Shown: in pieces, positions 1 to 9,431 of the stretch | How positions within the stretch are numbered: position 1 is the stretch's first letter | How the letters are laid out: every line of letters starts with the position of its first letter | Assembly: GCA_943372195.1 (NCBI GenBank) | Contig: CALRXS010000009.1 | Coordinates: 59,467-123,466, forward strand | Length of the DNA stretch: 64,000 nt | Reading direction: 5' to 3' | Source: JAEYZM01 sp943372195 | GTDB lineage: Bacteria > Bacteroidota > Bacteroidia > Sphingobacteriales > Sphingobacteriaceae | Translations under genes and position numbers: made by a program | The notes under the pieces: generated by a model | Databases searched by the model: none | Told to the model about the DNA's origin: nothing | Seen by the model: the letters and a program-made list of their open reading frames with translations, nothing else

Positions 1-750
1 GCCTATAACAATAGGGCCTCTGTTATAGTACATACCTACGTTTAACTGGTTAAATGAACCTTGTTGTTGAAACAATATGTTAGGTGATATAGAGGCATTG
101 TATTGTCTTTTACCCACCGGTATAAAAGCACCAGCATGTAAAGTAAACTTTCTAGGTAATGGTGAATTACCACCTGTTACTGATTGGTTTGGTTCTGTTA
201 AATGGTCAACTGTAAATCCTCCGAAGAACTTTTCAGTATAAAATATAGCTCCAGCACTAAAATCTAGATAACTAGTTGAAATATTACTTCCAAAAGGTTC
301 ACCAGAAACTTGGTCTGGTCTTCCTAAATTATCAAATCTGTATACAAGTCCGTTAGTGTTAACCGCTGTATTTACAAATGAAGTAGAAATACCTGGCTTA
401 ATATAAAAATCATTCGTAACCTTCAAGTTGTAAGAATAAATACCTCCAACTCTAGTGCTGTTGAATACTCCGTCTGCTTGCTTGTCATTAGTAACCAATA
501 AACCTACACCACCGTTTAAAGCGGGTAAATACTGATCGTATGAGAAAGCTAAGTTTTTATACGCATTACTTATACCAGGCCATTGGTTTCTGTAATTCAG
601 CATAAAACGCGGTCCACCTGCTGAACCTGCAAAACCAGGATTCAGGTAAAGAGGCGCAGCATAAAACTGCGAAAAATGCATATCTTGGGCATTTGATTGT
701 ATCAAGGCCATCAATCCTGCTAGGGTAAGTAAGAATCTCTTCTTTAACAT
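1..750 (-). CDS. PorP/SprF family type IX secretion outer membrane protein (partial, C-terminus beyond left edge)
   Basis: Reading the minus strand from the ATG at 750 gives an open frame of 250 codons to the window edge, so the C-terminus is missing. The product opens with a signal peptide (MLKKRFLLTLAGLMALIQSNAQ) followed by DMHFSQFYAAPLYLNPGFAG, the hallmark N-terminus of PorP/SprF proteins, then alternating beta-strand-like segments. These are outer membrane proteins that work with PorK/L/M/N in the type IX secretion and gliding apparatus, and many paralogues accompany secreted adhesins. It is divergent from porU, which fits a secretion role. Which PorP paralogue it is cannot be decided from this fragment. 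Confidence 0.9.
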   Translation of the reverse strand, partial: MLKKRFLLTLAGLMALIQSNAQDMHFSQFYAAPLYLNPGFAGSAGGPRFMLNYRNQWPGISNAYKNLAFSYDQYLPALNGGVGLLVTNDKQADGVFNSTRVGGIYSYNLKVTNDFYIKPGISTSFVNTAVNTNGLVYRFDNLGRPDQVSGEPFGSNISTSYLDFSAGAIFYTEKFFGGFTVDHLTEPNQSVTGGNSPLPRKFTLHAGAFIPVGKRQYNASISPNILFQQQGSFNQLNVGMYYNRGPIVIG

Positions 751-934
751 GTAAAACAAAAACAAGTTTCTAAGGTATTATTATTTTGTTGAAAACATCA
801 AATATAATACAATTTATATTTTGAAGGTAATTTCGGCAATTTTATTGCCAAATTTTCGTTTCAAGCGTATTAATTAGCAAAAAGGGCTTAAAATCCCGTT
901 ATTTGATACTCTTTATACTGAATTAACACATTTT

Positions 935-3900
935 ATGTTTCATATACGTAGATTTTTATTTTTAGCATTGCTGTTTTTTTGTTCGTATTTTGTCGCATTT
1001 GCACAAAATTCGCTCAATAGAACTCTAAATTGGGAGGTAAAAACTGTTTCATTGCCAGATAATATCAATACCAAACAAATTGAAACTTTTGATCAGGCAA
1101 TATTCGATTATCGTTTTAAAGATTTATCGATATACACTGAAAAACTAAATCAAGCTTATTCATCAGTTGAGATTGTTAATGCAGTTTACAAACCCTTAAG
1201 TATTGAACTAAACGACGAACAAAAGAAATTAATTAATAATGCCCCTATTGTAGAATCTGGATCAGTTTACGAACGCAAAAAAGAATTCTTCGCATTTTCA
1301 ATTTTACCTTATCGATTTAATACATCACAAAATCGATATGAAGTTTTGCAATCATTCCAATTAAAGTTTATTGCAAAATCTAACTCGAATAAAAATACAA
1401 CTACTAAAGCTAGAACATATGCTACTGAATCGGTTCTTAAAAATGGCAATTGGTATAAATTAGCCATAAACAGTACAGGATTGCATAAATTAAGTTATAG
1501 TGATTTGGAAGCATTGGGAATAAACCCTGCGAACATTGACCCTAGAAACATCAGAATTTATGGCAACGGACATGGAATGCTACCTGAGCATAGTGCCGTT
1601 TTTAGATATGATGACTTACAAGAAAATGCAATTATAGTAACAGGTGAAAATGATGGTCAATTTAACCCGGGTGATTGGGTAGTTTTTTATGCGCGTGGGC
1701 CTATAAACTGGACAGCCAATTTCAACGATTCAATATTTTTTCATGAGCAACATCCGTATACAACAGAAACAAATTATTTTATCACAACAGATTTGGGAGT
1801 AGGTAAAAGAATATCTGAAATTTCCGGGTCGAGTTTAACGCCCAATAAATTTATTTCAGACTATAACGTTTACTATTTACACGAACTAAATAAATCGACA
1901 GGTGTTAATAATACTATAAAATCTGGTCGCGAAAGATTCGGTGAAGAATTCGGAACACAAGCTGAATACGAATTCAATTTTAATGTACCAGATGTGAGCA
2001 CTAACAAGTCGATGAAAATTAGAATGGATGCGATTGGTAGAGCAGAGTTCCCATCAAGCAGTGAGTTTATTATAAAATATAATAATAACATTGTACGACA
2101 ACTATTTTGTCCGGGTGTATCATACAGCTACGATGCATCATACGGATCACAAGTAAGTACTGGCTTCACAAGAGTTCCAGCAAGTGCAAACCCATCAATA
2201 AAAATTGAATACCGTCGTCCGAATTTTAGTTCATTAGGTTATTTAAATTTTATAACAATTAATGGTTCGAGAAAATTAAAGCTACTAGGTAATGAAACTA
2301 GTTTTAGAAGCATTGAAAGCGTCGGTTTAAATAATATTAGTCAATTTAATGTTGAAACCGATGATGTAAATAATACTTTTATTTGGGATGTTACAGATAA
2401 AATAAATCCAGTTAGAATTTTGACAAATTCATCGGGTAATAATTTAACTTTCAATGCTGAAACAAGCACTTTAAAAGAATACTGCGCATTTAAAATTAAT
2501 GAAATAAAATCACCGAGGCTGATAGGTAGAATTGAAAATCAAAATTTACATGCTTTAGGTTTTTATGATTTCATAATCGTTACACATCCAGATTTTTATT
2601 CGCAAGCAGAGAGGTTAGCTGAATATAGAAGAACAAACAATAATTTAAGAACATTAGTAATTACAGCTGACAAAATTTATAACGAATTTAGTTCAGGCGC
2701 AGCAGATGCAAGTGCAATAAGAGACTTTGTCAAAATGTTTTATGACAGAGCAGGTACAAATGAAAATAACATGCCCAAATATTTACTCATGTTTGGTGAT
2801 GGTTCATATGATAATATCGGAGTAGTAAATTCAAATACTAATTACGTAATAACATATGAAAGCAGAAATTCATTTTCGCCGTTTGGTTCATATGTTTCTG
2901 ACGATTACTTCGGATTGTTAGACGATGTAGAAGGTAATTGGGAATCATCAAACCCAAGCTATGGAAGTGTTGCATTAGATGTAGCCGTTGGTAGAATACC
3001 TGTTCAAAATTCTTTACAGGCTAGCCAAATGGTAGATAAAATTATCAATTACAGCAACTCTGTAACATTTGGTGATTGGAGAAATAAATATGTATTAATT
3101 GCAGATGATGAAGATAATAATCTACATCTTGATCATGCAGAAAATCATTACAGAACAATTATTTCAAGAACAAAAAATGTAAATATAGATAAGGTCTATA
3201 TGGATTCTTATCAACAAATAAGTACGCCTGCAGGAAACAGATACCCTGAGGTAAACGCTGCTTTTAATCAACGTGCTAATACTGGTGCATTGGTTATAAA
3301 TTATATTGGGCATGGTGGCGAGAATGGCTTAGGGCATGAGAAGATATTAACGTTCGATGATATAAAAACTTGGAAAGGCTTTAATAATATGCCTGTATTG
3401 ATGACAGCTACTTGCTCATTTAGCAGATGGGATGACCCTGCTTTTCAATCAGCAGGTGAAGCAGCATTACTACAATCAAATGGTGGTGCTATTGCATTAT
3501 TTACAACTACCAGAATAGTTTATGCTAATGAAAACGAAACTATAAATCGCGCATTTTTAGTTTCATTATTTGATAGCACCAATGTAGGTAGCAATAATAC
3601 ATTAGGAGATATTTTTAAAGCAAGTAAAAACTTCAACAGCGTAGGATTATCAATTAATCAAAGAAACTTTACATTATTAGGTGACCCTTCGTTACCATTT
3701 GCAACGCCAAAGTACAAAGTACTTACAGAAAGTATAAATGATATACCAGTATCGTCAACAAATACTGATACCATAAAAGCATTAAAATCTATTACCATCA
3801 AAGGATCAATTACTGATGATAATGGAAATGTTTTGACTAATCAAAATGGCATCATATACCCAACAGTGTATGATAAAAAAACTAAACAAAAAACCTTAGC

Positions 3901-4801
3901 TCAAGACGGAACAAGAAGTAGAGTTCAAGAATACGATGTACAAAAAAACATCATATACAAAGGCAAAGCAAGTGTGAATAATGGCAAGTTTAGTTTTACT
4001 TTCGTTGTACCAAAAGATATCAGCTATACCATCGGTTTCGGCAGATTAAGTTATTATGCACAGCTAGGTAATAACGATGCCAGCGGTGCATTTGATAGTA
4101 TATATGTGGGTGGTAGTAGTGATAATATCATTACAGATAATGTAGGCCCAGAGATGCAATTATTTTTAAACAATGAAAACTATGCAAACAAAGGTATCAC
4201 TGGCGAAAACCCTGTGCTAATTGTAAAAGTAAAAGATGCAAATGGTATTAATACTGTAGGTAATGGTATCGGACATAACATTACAGCAACACTAAGCAAT
4301 GGTACTAAAACAGAGAAATTTGAGTTAAATGAGTTTTATGAAGCTACTCTTGATTCATACCAAGAAGGTGAAATAAAATATGCATTCAATAAATTAAGTG
4401 CAGGTAATTATAAATTAACCGTAAAAGCATGGGATGTCGTAAATAATTCTTCGGAAGTGAGCACTGAATTTACCGTATTAGAATCGACGAAATTTTCAAT
4501 CGACAAGGTTTTCAACTACCCTAACCCTTTTACTACCTCTACGGGCTTTCAATTTGAACACAATAGACCTGGAGACGACTTACAAGCTATGGTGCAGATA
4601 TTCACTGTTTCAGGCAAACTAGTTAAAACTATCAATAAAGATGTTTACTTAAGTGGGTCTAGGGTTACAGATATACTTTGGGATGCCAAAGATGAGTACG
4701 GGGACAAGCTTGCTAGAGGTGTCTATATCTATAGATTAAAGGTTAAGGCCTCTGATGGCAGTATAAGCGATAAATACGAAAAACTAGTAATACTTAAATA
4801 A
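935..4801 (+). CDS. porU: Type IX secretion system sortase PorU (C25 gingipain-like)
   Basis: 1288 residues, the usual size for PorU. PorU removes the C-terminal sorting domain of T9SS cargo at the cell surface and attaches the cargo to lipopolysaccharide. The N-terminus is a signal peptide ending near CSYFVAFAQ. The C25 peptidase domain lies roughly at residues 540-930, with the catalytic His in YIGHGGENGLGHE (about residue 792) and the catalytic Cys in MTATCSFSRWDDP (about 827). The last 90 residues (YPNPF, GVYIYRLKV) form a FlgD-like Ig domain. porV follows after 71 bases, the standard arrangement in Bacteroidota. Both catalytic residues are present, so it should be active. Confidence 0.95.
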   Translation: MFHIRRFLFLALLFFCSYFVAFAQNSLNRTLNWEVKTVSLPDNINTKQIETFDQAIFDYRFKDLSIYTEKLNQAYSSVEIVNAVYKPLSIELNDEQKKLINNAPIVESGSVYERKKEFFAFSILPYRFNTSQNRYEVLQSFQLKFIAKSNSNKNTTTKARTYATESVLKNGNWYKLAINSTGLHKLSYSDLEALGINPANIDPRNIRIYGNGHGMLPEHSAVFRYDDLQENAIIVTGENDGQFNPGDWVVFYARGPINWTANFNDSIFFHEQHPYTTETNYFITTDLGVGKRISEISGSSLTPNKFISDYNVYYLHELNKSTGVNNTIKSGRERFGEEFGTQAEYEFNFNVPDVSTNKSMKIRMDAIGRAEFPSSSEFIIKYNNNIVRQLFCPGVSYSYDASYGSQVSTGFTRVPASANPSIKIEYRRPNFSSLGYLNFITINGSRKLKLLGNETSFRSIESVGLNNISQFNVETDDVNNTFIWDVTDKINPVRILTNSSGNNLTFNAETSTLKEYCAFKINEIKSPRLIGRIENQNLHALGFYDFIIVTHPDFYSQAERLAEYRRTNNNLRTLVITADKIYNEFSSGAADASAIRDFVKMFYDRAGTNENNMPKYLLMFGDGSYDNIGVVNSNTNYVITYESRNSFSPFGSYVSDDYFGLLDDVEGNWESSNPSYGSVALDVAVGRIPVQNSLQASQMVDKIINYSNSVTFGDWRNKYVLIADDEDNNLHLDHAENHYRTIISRTKNVNIDKVYMDSYQQISTPAGNRYPEVNAAFNQRANTGALVINYIGHGGENGLGHEKILTFDDIKTWKGFNNMPVLMTATCSFSRWDDPAFQSAGEAALLQSNGGAIALFTTTRIVYANENETINRAFLVSLFDSTNVGSNNTLGDIFKASKNFNSVGLSINQRNFTLLGDPSLPFATPKYKVLTESINDIPVSSTNTDTIKALKSITIKGSITDDNGNVLTNQNGIIYPTVYDKKTKQKTLAQDGTRSRVQEYDVQKNIIYKGKASVNNGKFSFTFVVPKDISYTIGFGRLSYYAQLGNNDASGAFDSIYVGGSSDNIITDNVGPEMQLFLNNENYANKGITGENPVLIVKVKDANGINTVGNGIGHNITATLSNGTKTEKFELNEFYEATLDSYQEGEIKYAFNKLSAGNYKLTVKAWDVVNNSSEVSTEFTVLESTKFSIDKVFNYPNPFTTSTGFQFEHNRPGDDLQAMVQIFTVSGKLVKTINKDVYLSGSRVTDILWDAKDEYGDKLARGVYIYRLKVKASDGSISDKYEKLVILK

Positions 4802-4819
4802 GAGCTTTTAATATTTTTC

Positions 4820-4827
4820 TATATTTG
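4820..4827 (+). promoter_or_regulatory. Candidate Bacteroidota -7 promoter box upstream of porV
   Basis: TATATTTG matches the Bacteroidota sigma-A -7 consensus TAnnTTTG exactly and sits 45 bases before the porV ATG. I see no convincing -33 TTTG at the right distance, so porV may have its own promoter or may simply be read through from porU. Confidence 0.35.
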
Positions 4828-4872
4828 AAGCCTTTGTAATTAATAAAATAGATAAAAAGTAAAAAAGATATA

Positions 4873-6102
4873 ATGAAACTGGGATTAGGTTTAGGAATAG
4901 TTTTAATAACAAGCATTGCATTGAGTTCAAGTGCACAAGCACAAATTTCAACTCAACAACTAAATGGTAGAGATAATACGGTGAATGCTATTACTACAGC
5001 AGTGCCTTTCTTATTGATTGGCCCCGACTCTAGAGCTGGTGCAATGGGTGATGGTGGTGTTGCTACTCCTGTTGACGTCAATTCAAACCATTGGAACCCC
5101 TCTAAATTTGCATTCGCAGATAGAAAGTATGCTTTAGGTATTTCATATACTCCTTGGTTACAACAATTAGTTCCTGATATTAACTTAGCTTATTTATCGG
5201 GCTATTATAAATTCGACGACAAGCAAGTATTCGGTTTCAGTATGAGATATTTCTCATTAGGCGATATAACTTTTACTGATAATACTGGCGCTGTAACTGG
5301 CACTGGCAATCCGAATGAGTTAGCCATCGACTTCTCATACAATAGAAAGCTTTCAGAAAATTTTTCATTAGGAACTGCCTTCAGATTTATTAATTCAGAT
5401 TTAGCACAAGGACAATTAGCTCAAACTGGTCAAGCGGTGAGTGCCGGAAGATCTGTAGCTGTAGATATCTCTACTTATTACAGAGTACCAGATGTTAAAA
5501 TCAATGGCAAAAAAACAACTTTAGCATTCGGTGCTAACGTTTCGAATATTGGTGCTAAAATGAATTACACCAACAATGCTGATAGGTATTTCATACCAAC
5601 AAATCTTAGATTAGGCGCAGCTGGTACTATGAAGCTAGATAATTTCAATACACTTACATTATATGTAGATGCAAATAAATTATTAGTACCAACGAATCCG
5701 GTTTACCAAAGAGATAGTGCTACAGGTGCAATAGAATATGGTGCAGATAATGAACCTATAATATTAGCAGGTCAAAACCCGAATGTATCAGTACCTGCAG
5801 GTATTTTCCAATCATTCAATGATGCCCCATTGGGCATGAAAGAAGAGTTCAGAGAAATTTATTACTCAGGTGGATTAGAGTATTGGTATGATAACCAATT
5901 TGCAATCAGAGGTGGTTATTTTTACGAACATCCGACGAAAGGTAATAGACAATATTTCACATTTGGTGCAGGTATAAAGTATAATATTTTCGCATTAGAC
6001 TTATCATACTTAGTGCCTACTACACAAAGAAACCCATTAGAAAATACTTTAAGATTCTCGCTAACATTCAACTTCGAGAGTTCAGAAGATCAAAAGAAAT
6101 AA
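4873..6102 (+). CDS. porV: Type IX secretion outer membrane protein PorV (LptO)
   Basis: 409 residues with a signal peptide (ending SSSAQAQ) and a FadL-like beta-barrel pattern. The segment FLLIGPDSRAGAMGDGGVA, followed by SNHWNPSKFAF, is the signature of PorV. PorV is an outer membrane barrel that shuttles T9SS cargo from the translocon to the PorU sortase. It lies directly downstream of porU, and ispF follows with a 1-base gap, so the three genes probably form one transcript. The length agrees with the family. Confidence 0.95.
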   Translation: MKLGLGLGIVLITSIALSSSAQAQISTQQLNGRDNTVNAITTAVPFLLIGPDSRAGAMGDGGVATPVDVNSNHWNPSKFAFADRKYALGISYTPWLQQLVPDINLAYLSGYYKFDDKQVFGFSMRYFSLGDITFTDNTGAVTGTGNPNELAIDFSYNRKLSENFSLGTAFRFINSDLAQGQLAQTGQAVSAGRSVAVDISTYYRVPDVKINGKKTTLAFGANVSNIGAKMNYTNNADRYFIPTNLRLGAAGTMKLDNFNTLTLYVDANKLLVPTNPVYQRDSATGAIEYGADNEPIILAGQNPNVSVPAGIFQSFNDAPLGMKEEFREIYYSGGLEYWYDNQFAIRGGYFYEHPTKGNRQYFTFGAGIKYNIFALDLSYLVPTTQRNPLENTLRFSLTFNFESSEDQKK

Positions 6103-6103
6103 C

Positions 6104-6583
6104 ATGAAAATCAGAGTAGGTTTTGGTTTCGATGTCCATCAATTAAAAGATGGACATCCGTTTTATATGGGTGGTGTAAAACTTGAACATCATAAAGGAG
6201 CATTCGGACATTCAGACGCTGATGTTTTAATACATGCAATTTGTGACGCATTATTAGGTGCTGCAAACATGCGTGATATTGGTTTTCATTTTTCAAATAA
6301 AGATGAACGTTGGAGAGGCATCTCAAGTGTAATTTTATTAAAAGAAGTTATTCGGATGTTAGCAGAAAATAACTATTCAATAGGCAATATTGATTGTATG
6401 ATTTGTTTAGAAGCACCAAAAATAAATCCGCATATACCTGCAATGAAAATAATCTTAGCTGAAGCAATGGCTATTGATGAAGATGATATTTCTATTAAAG
6501 CAACTACTAATGAGCAAATGGGATTTATAGGAAGAGAAGAAGGTGTTGTTGCATATGCAACAGTGCTAATAGAAAAACATTAA
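6104..6583 (+). CDS. ispF: 2-C-methyl-D-erythritol 2,4-cyclodiphosphate synthase
   Basis: 159 residues, full family length. IspF cyclises CDP-methylerythritol 2-phosphate to methylerythritol cyclodiphosphate in the MEP isoprenoid pathway. The zinc ligands D10, H12 and H44 sit in GFGFDVHQ and HSDADVLIHAI, and the C-terminal KATTNEQMGFIGREEG block is typical. It starts one base after porV, a common linkage in this phylum. Its stop lies inside a short heptamer repeat shared with the converging methyltransferase gene. Confidence 0.97.
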   Translation: MKIRVGFGFDVHQLKDGHPFYMGGVKLEHHKGAFGHSDADVLIHAICDALLGAANMRDIGFHFSNKDERWRGISSVILLKEVIRMLAENNYSIGNIDCMICLEAPKINPHIPAMKIILAEAMAIDEDDISIKATTNEQMGFIGREEGVVAYATVLIEKH

Positions 6584-6607
6584 TTCTTAATTCTTAATTC
6601 TTAATTC
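6580..6607. repeat. Four tandem copies of the heptamer TTAATTC
   Basis: Four perfect copies of TTAATTC run from 6580 to 6607 and contain the stop codons of both converging genes (ispF on plus, the methyltransferase on minus). A heptamer shifts frame with each copy, so the array supplies stops in several frames on both strands. Confidence 0.9.
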
Positions 6608-7386
6608 TTTCTTCTTTGTCTTAACGCTTCAAAAGTAAGTATCGCTGTTGAGGTAGATACATTTAAAGAATCTATTTTCCCTAGCATCGGAATTTTAATT
6701 TGTGTATCGGCATTGTTCAACCAAAAAGAAGTTAAGCCTGTAGCTTCAGTGCCCATTACGATTGCGCTAGCCTCCTTAAAATTTATATCTGTATATTCTT
6801 TAGTGGCTGTTAATGCGGCAGCATACACTTTTATGTTTTTACTACGCAACCATTCCAATACTTCTTGGTTGGTGCTGGTTACAATTGGTACACTAAAAAC
6901 ACAACCTACACTTGATCGAATTGCATTCGGATTATAAATATCTGTCTTAGGATCACAGACGATTAAAGCGTCAATATTAGCAGCATCAGCTGTACGTAAA
7001 ATTGCTCCTAAATTACCCGGCTTCTCTACAGATTCTAAAATTATTATAAATGGATCATTAGGTAATTTCAAATTATCTAATGAAAAATATACAGGTTCAA
7101 ATACAGCAATATAACCATCAGAACCTTCACGATATGCAATTTTTGAAAAGACTTCTTTACTGATTTCGAAATAACTTTTAGCCTTTAACAAATTTTGTTC
7201 AGCACCTAATGCTTCACAAAAGTATAACTGTTCTATTGTGAATCCGGCATCTACAGCAATCTGTATCTCTCTTAGTCCTTCAACAATTATTAAATTCTGT
7301 GATCTACGCTCAGATGATTTTTCTGAAAGCTTTACTAAGTTTTTAATTTTAGGATTTTGTAAACTCGTAATTAATTCAGCTTTCAT
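6601..7386 (-). CDS. TrmH/SpoU-family RNA 2'-O-methyltransferase
   Basis: 261 residues. An N-terminal substrate-binding domain is followed by a SPOUT fold with all three family motifs: EKPGNLGAILRTADA (motif 1, near 125-140), IVMGTEATGL (motif 2, near 210) and SLNVSTSTAI (motif 3, near 240). Such enzymes transfer a methyl group from SAM to a ribose 2'-OH in rRNA or tRNA; the target (for example RlmB-type 23S rRNA G2251) cannot be read from sequence. Its ATG overlaps the stop of the upstream small Cys-rich gene by one base (TAATG), so they are translationally coupled. Confidence 0.9.
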   Translation of the reverse strand: MKAELITSLQNPKIKNLVKLSEKSSERRSQNLIIVEGLREIQIAVDAGFTIEQLYFCEALGAEQNLLKAKSYFEISKEVFSKIAYREGSDGYIAVFEPVYFSLDNLKLPNDPFIIILESVEKPGNLGAILRTADAANIDALIVCDPKTDIYNPNAIRSSVGCVFSVPIVTSTNQEVLEWLRSKNIKVYAAALTATKEYTDINFKEASAIVMGTEATGLTSFWLNNADTQIKIPMLGKIDSLNVSTSTAILTFEALRQRRKN

Positions 7387-7547
7387 TACGAATGAATATT
7401 ATCAAATTTATTTAATTCAGAGCCTACACTACATGAACTACATCCAGATGCACAATTTGAGTTTGTGCTAAATTGTTTTTTAATAGTCTTATACAAAAAG
7501 TATAAAGCCCAAATTAAAAGTATAGATGCTAGTATGTACTGAATCAT
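7386..7547 (-). CDS. FeoB-associated Cys-rich small membrane protein
   Basis: A 53-residue protein: MIQYILASILLIWALYFLYK gives one N-terminal membrane helix, then KKQF and a Cys cluster NCASGCSSCS. A single helix followed by a short basic stretch and a CxxxCxxC cluster is the pattern of the FeoB-associated Cys-rich membrane family, usually encoded beside the ferrous iron transporter FeoB. No feoB is nearby. The stop overlaps the start of the RNA methyltransferase gene by one base. The family call rests on architecture only. Confidence 0.65.
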   Translation of the reverse strand: MIQYILASILLIWALYFLYKTIKKQFSTNSNCASGCSSCSVGSELNKFDNIHS

Positions 7548-7680
7548 GGCGCAATTTACGAAATCTAATAGATTTAACGACTAAAAACCCTCTTTCGTCG
7601 GTATTTTATATATTAATAACGCAAATGGTTTGTAGAGGTTTTAAAATGGAGGTACTTTAGTGTATTAAATAATAGGTAAG

Positions 7681-8391
7681 ATGTCAAAATCAATAAATAA
7701 AAAAAATAACAAGCAATGGTTCGGTGTATTACTAATAATCATCGGCGTGCTTTTCTTAGCGAATACTTTTGAATTACCAATGCCAGAATGGGTATTTAGT
7801 TGGCCTATGTTAATTATTGGAATTGGCTTGTATTCTGGTATTGCCAATAAATTTAAAGATTGGTCGTGGTTAGTAATGATCACCATAGGCTTTATTTTTA
7901 TCATCGACGACATTACTGGCAGAGATATAAAAGCATTTTCATTATTAATACCAGCAGTAATGATTTATTATGGAGTTCGCTTCGTTACAAAAAGCAGTAA
8001 AAAAGTTCATGTATATGACGAAATTACTGGTGAAGTAACAGAGCAAACTATCGATGGTGATAAACTTTCATTAGTAGCAGCTTTTGCTGGTAATAAAAAA
8101 ATAGTGGTGTCTAAAAACTTTAAAGGCGGCGAAATAGTATCTGTTTTTGGAGGTAATGAAATCAATTTATTAAATGCCGATTTTGAAGGAACTATAAAAA
8201 TAGAAATAGTTTCAGTTTTAGGTGGCACTAAAATTATTGTACCTTCTAATTGGCAAATAAAAACTGAAATGGTTAGTGTTTTTGGAGGCTTTGATGACAA
8301 AAGAAATCAAATTAACTTATCTCCATCAGATAAAATATTAATCATAGAAGGTGTGAATATTTTTGGCGGTATTGATATTAGATCCTTTTAA
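7681..8391 (+). CDS. LiaF-like / cell-wall-active-antibiotics-response membrane protein
   Basis: 236 residues. The first 105 residues hold about four membrane segments containing short motifs such as WFGVLLIIIGVLFLANTF, typical of the LiaI/LiaF transmembrane domain. The C-terminal half is a beta-helix-like DUF2154 region with repeated VFGGNEINL, VLGGTKIIV and VFGGFDDKR units. In Firmicutes LiaF restrains an envelope-stress kinase. Here a LytS-type kinase starts 2 bases later and a LytTR regulator after that, so an envelope-sensing three-gene unit is a reasonable inference. Confidence 0.8.
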   Translation: MSKSINKKNNKQWFGVLLIIIGVLFLANTFELPMPEWVFSWPMLIIGIGLYSGIANKFKDWSWLVMITIGFIFIIDDITGRDIKAFSLLIPAVMIYYGVRFVTKSSKKVHVYDEITGEVTEQTIDGDKLSLVAAFAGNKKIVVSKNFKGGEIVSVFGGNEINLLNADFEGTIKIEIVSVLGGTKIIVPSNWQIKTEMVSVFGGFDDKRNQINLSPSDKILIIEGVNIFGGIDIRSF

Positions 8392-8393
8392 AA

Positions 8394-9431
8394 TTGGCAA
8401 AGACACTTTTCTCATATACTAAATTCAATTTAATTTTCAGCTTACTATTTGTATGCTGGTGCATTACGCATTTTTGGATAATGCATGATGTCTTTAAGTT
8501 TTCTTGGGTCATTTCTATTTGGGATAGTTTTATTTACAACTCATTACTTGCTGCATGTGCTGTATTTATAAGTTTGATTTTATTTTTTTATAAACCGGTA
8601 AATAAATCACTCTGGACAAGTTTATCTACTGTAGTTATCATTAGTATTTTGTGGGCATATGGAAGTAAGTATGCTGTGAATTTCGTCAATAAGAATGAAG
8701 TTAATTATTTGAATTTCGTTAATCAATCAACACCTATAAGAATAATTTTCGGACTAATGATAAACATAGCATCATTAGGTATAAGTTGGTTTTGGTATGG
8801 TATTGAAGAGCAAAAAGAACAAGATAAACGCAGACAAACTTTAGAAGATTTAGCAAAGGAAGCAGAGCTTTTGAGTTTAAGACAAAAATTACAGCCACAT
8901 TTTTTATTTAATAGTTTAAATTCTATATCTGCATTAATTGTTGTTAAGCCAGATCTTGCAAGAACCATGATTCATCAATTATCAGATTTCTTGAGAAGCA
9001 CATTAAAACAAGAAGAGAATAAAAAAATTAGCATTGAAGAAGAATTAGTACAACTAGAATTATATCTATCTATTGAGAAAGTAAGGTTCGGACATAGACT
9101 GCAAACAATAGTCACTAGAGATGAATCATTAGATGCACAAGTACCTGGTATGTTATTACAACCGATTGTAGAAAATGCAATAAAATTTGGCTTGTACGAT
9201 AATACTGGAGATGTATTAATACAAATTGATGTAAAGAAAGAAAATGATCAATTATGTATTTCTGTTAGAAATCCCTTTGATCAAGAAACTCGAAATGCAA
9301 ATGATAAAGGCACAGGCTTCGGCTTAAATTCTATAAAACGCAGATTGTACTTATTATATTCTAGAACCGACTTATTACAGACATTTGAAGAAGAAGGTAT
9401 TTTTATAACTAAACTTTGTATACCACAATGA
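8394..9431 (+). CDS. LytS-family sensor histidine kinase
   Basis: 345 residues. Four membrane helices fill residues 10-140, then a short coiled coil leads into the His_kinase domain (LQPHFLFNSLNSISAL, phosphoacceptor His near residue 169) and a HATPase with PIVENAIKFG and GTGFGLNSIKRRL. The start is a TTG at 8394, only 2 bases past the LiaF-like stop; no in-frame ATG fits better. The stop overlaps the regulator's start (ATGA at 9428-9431). This is the standard kinase of a LytTR two-component pair. Confidence 0.9.
   Translation: MAKTLFSYTKFNLIFSLLFVCWCITHFWIMHDVFKFSWVISIWDSFIYNSLLAACAVFISLILFFYKPVNKSLWTSLSTVVIISILWAYGSKYAVNFVNKNEVNYLNFVNQSTPIRIIFGLMINIASLGISWFWYGIEEQKEQDKRRQTLEDLAKEAELLSLRQKLQPHFLFNSLNSISALIVVKPDLARTMIHQLSDFLRSTLKQEENKKISIEEELVQLELYLSIEKVRFGHRLQTIVTRDESLDAQVPGMLLQPIVENAIKFGLYDNTGDVLIQIDVKKENDQLCISVRNPFDQETRNANDKGTGFGLNSIKRRLYLLYSRTDLLQTFEEEGIFITKLCIPQ

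Noticed and set aside
6580..6607. Heptamer TTAATTC array as a phase-variation switch
   Set aside because: It lies after the coding part of both genes and only shares their stops, so copy changes should not alter the proteins much.
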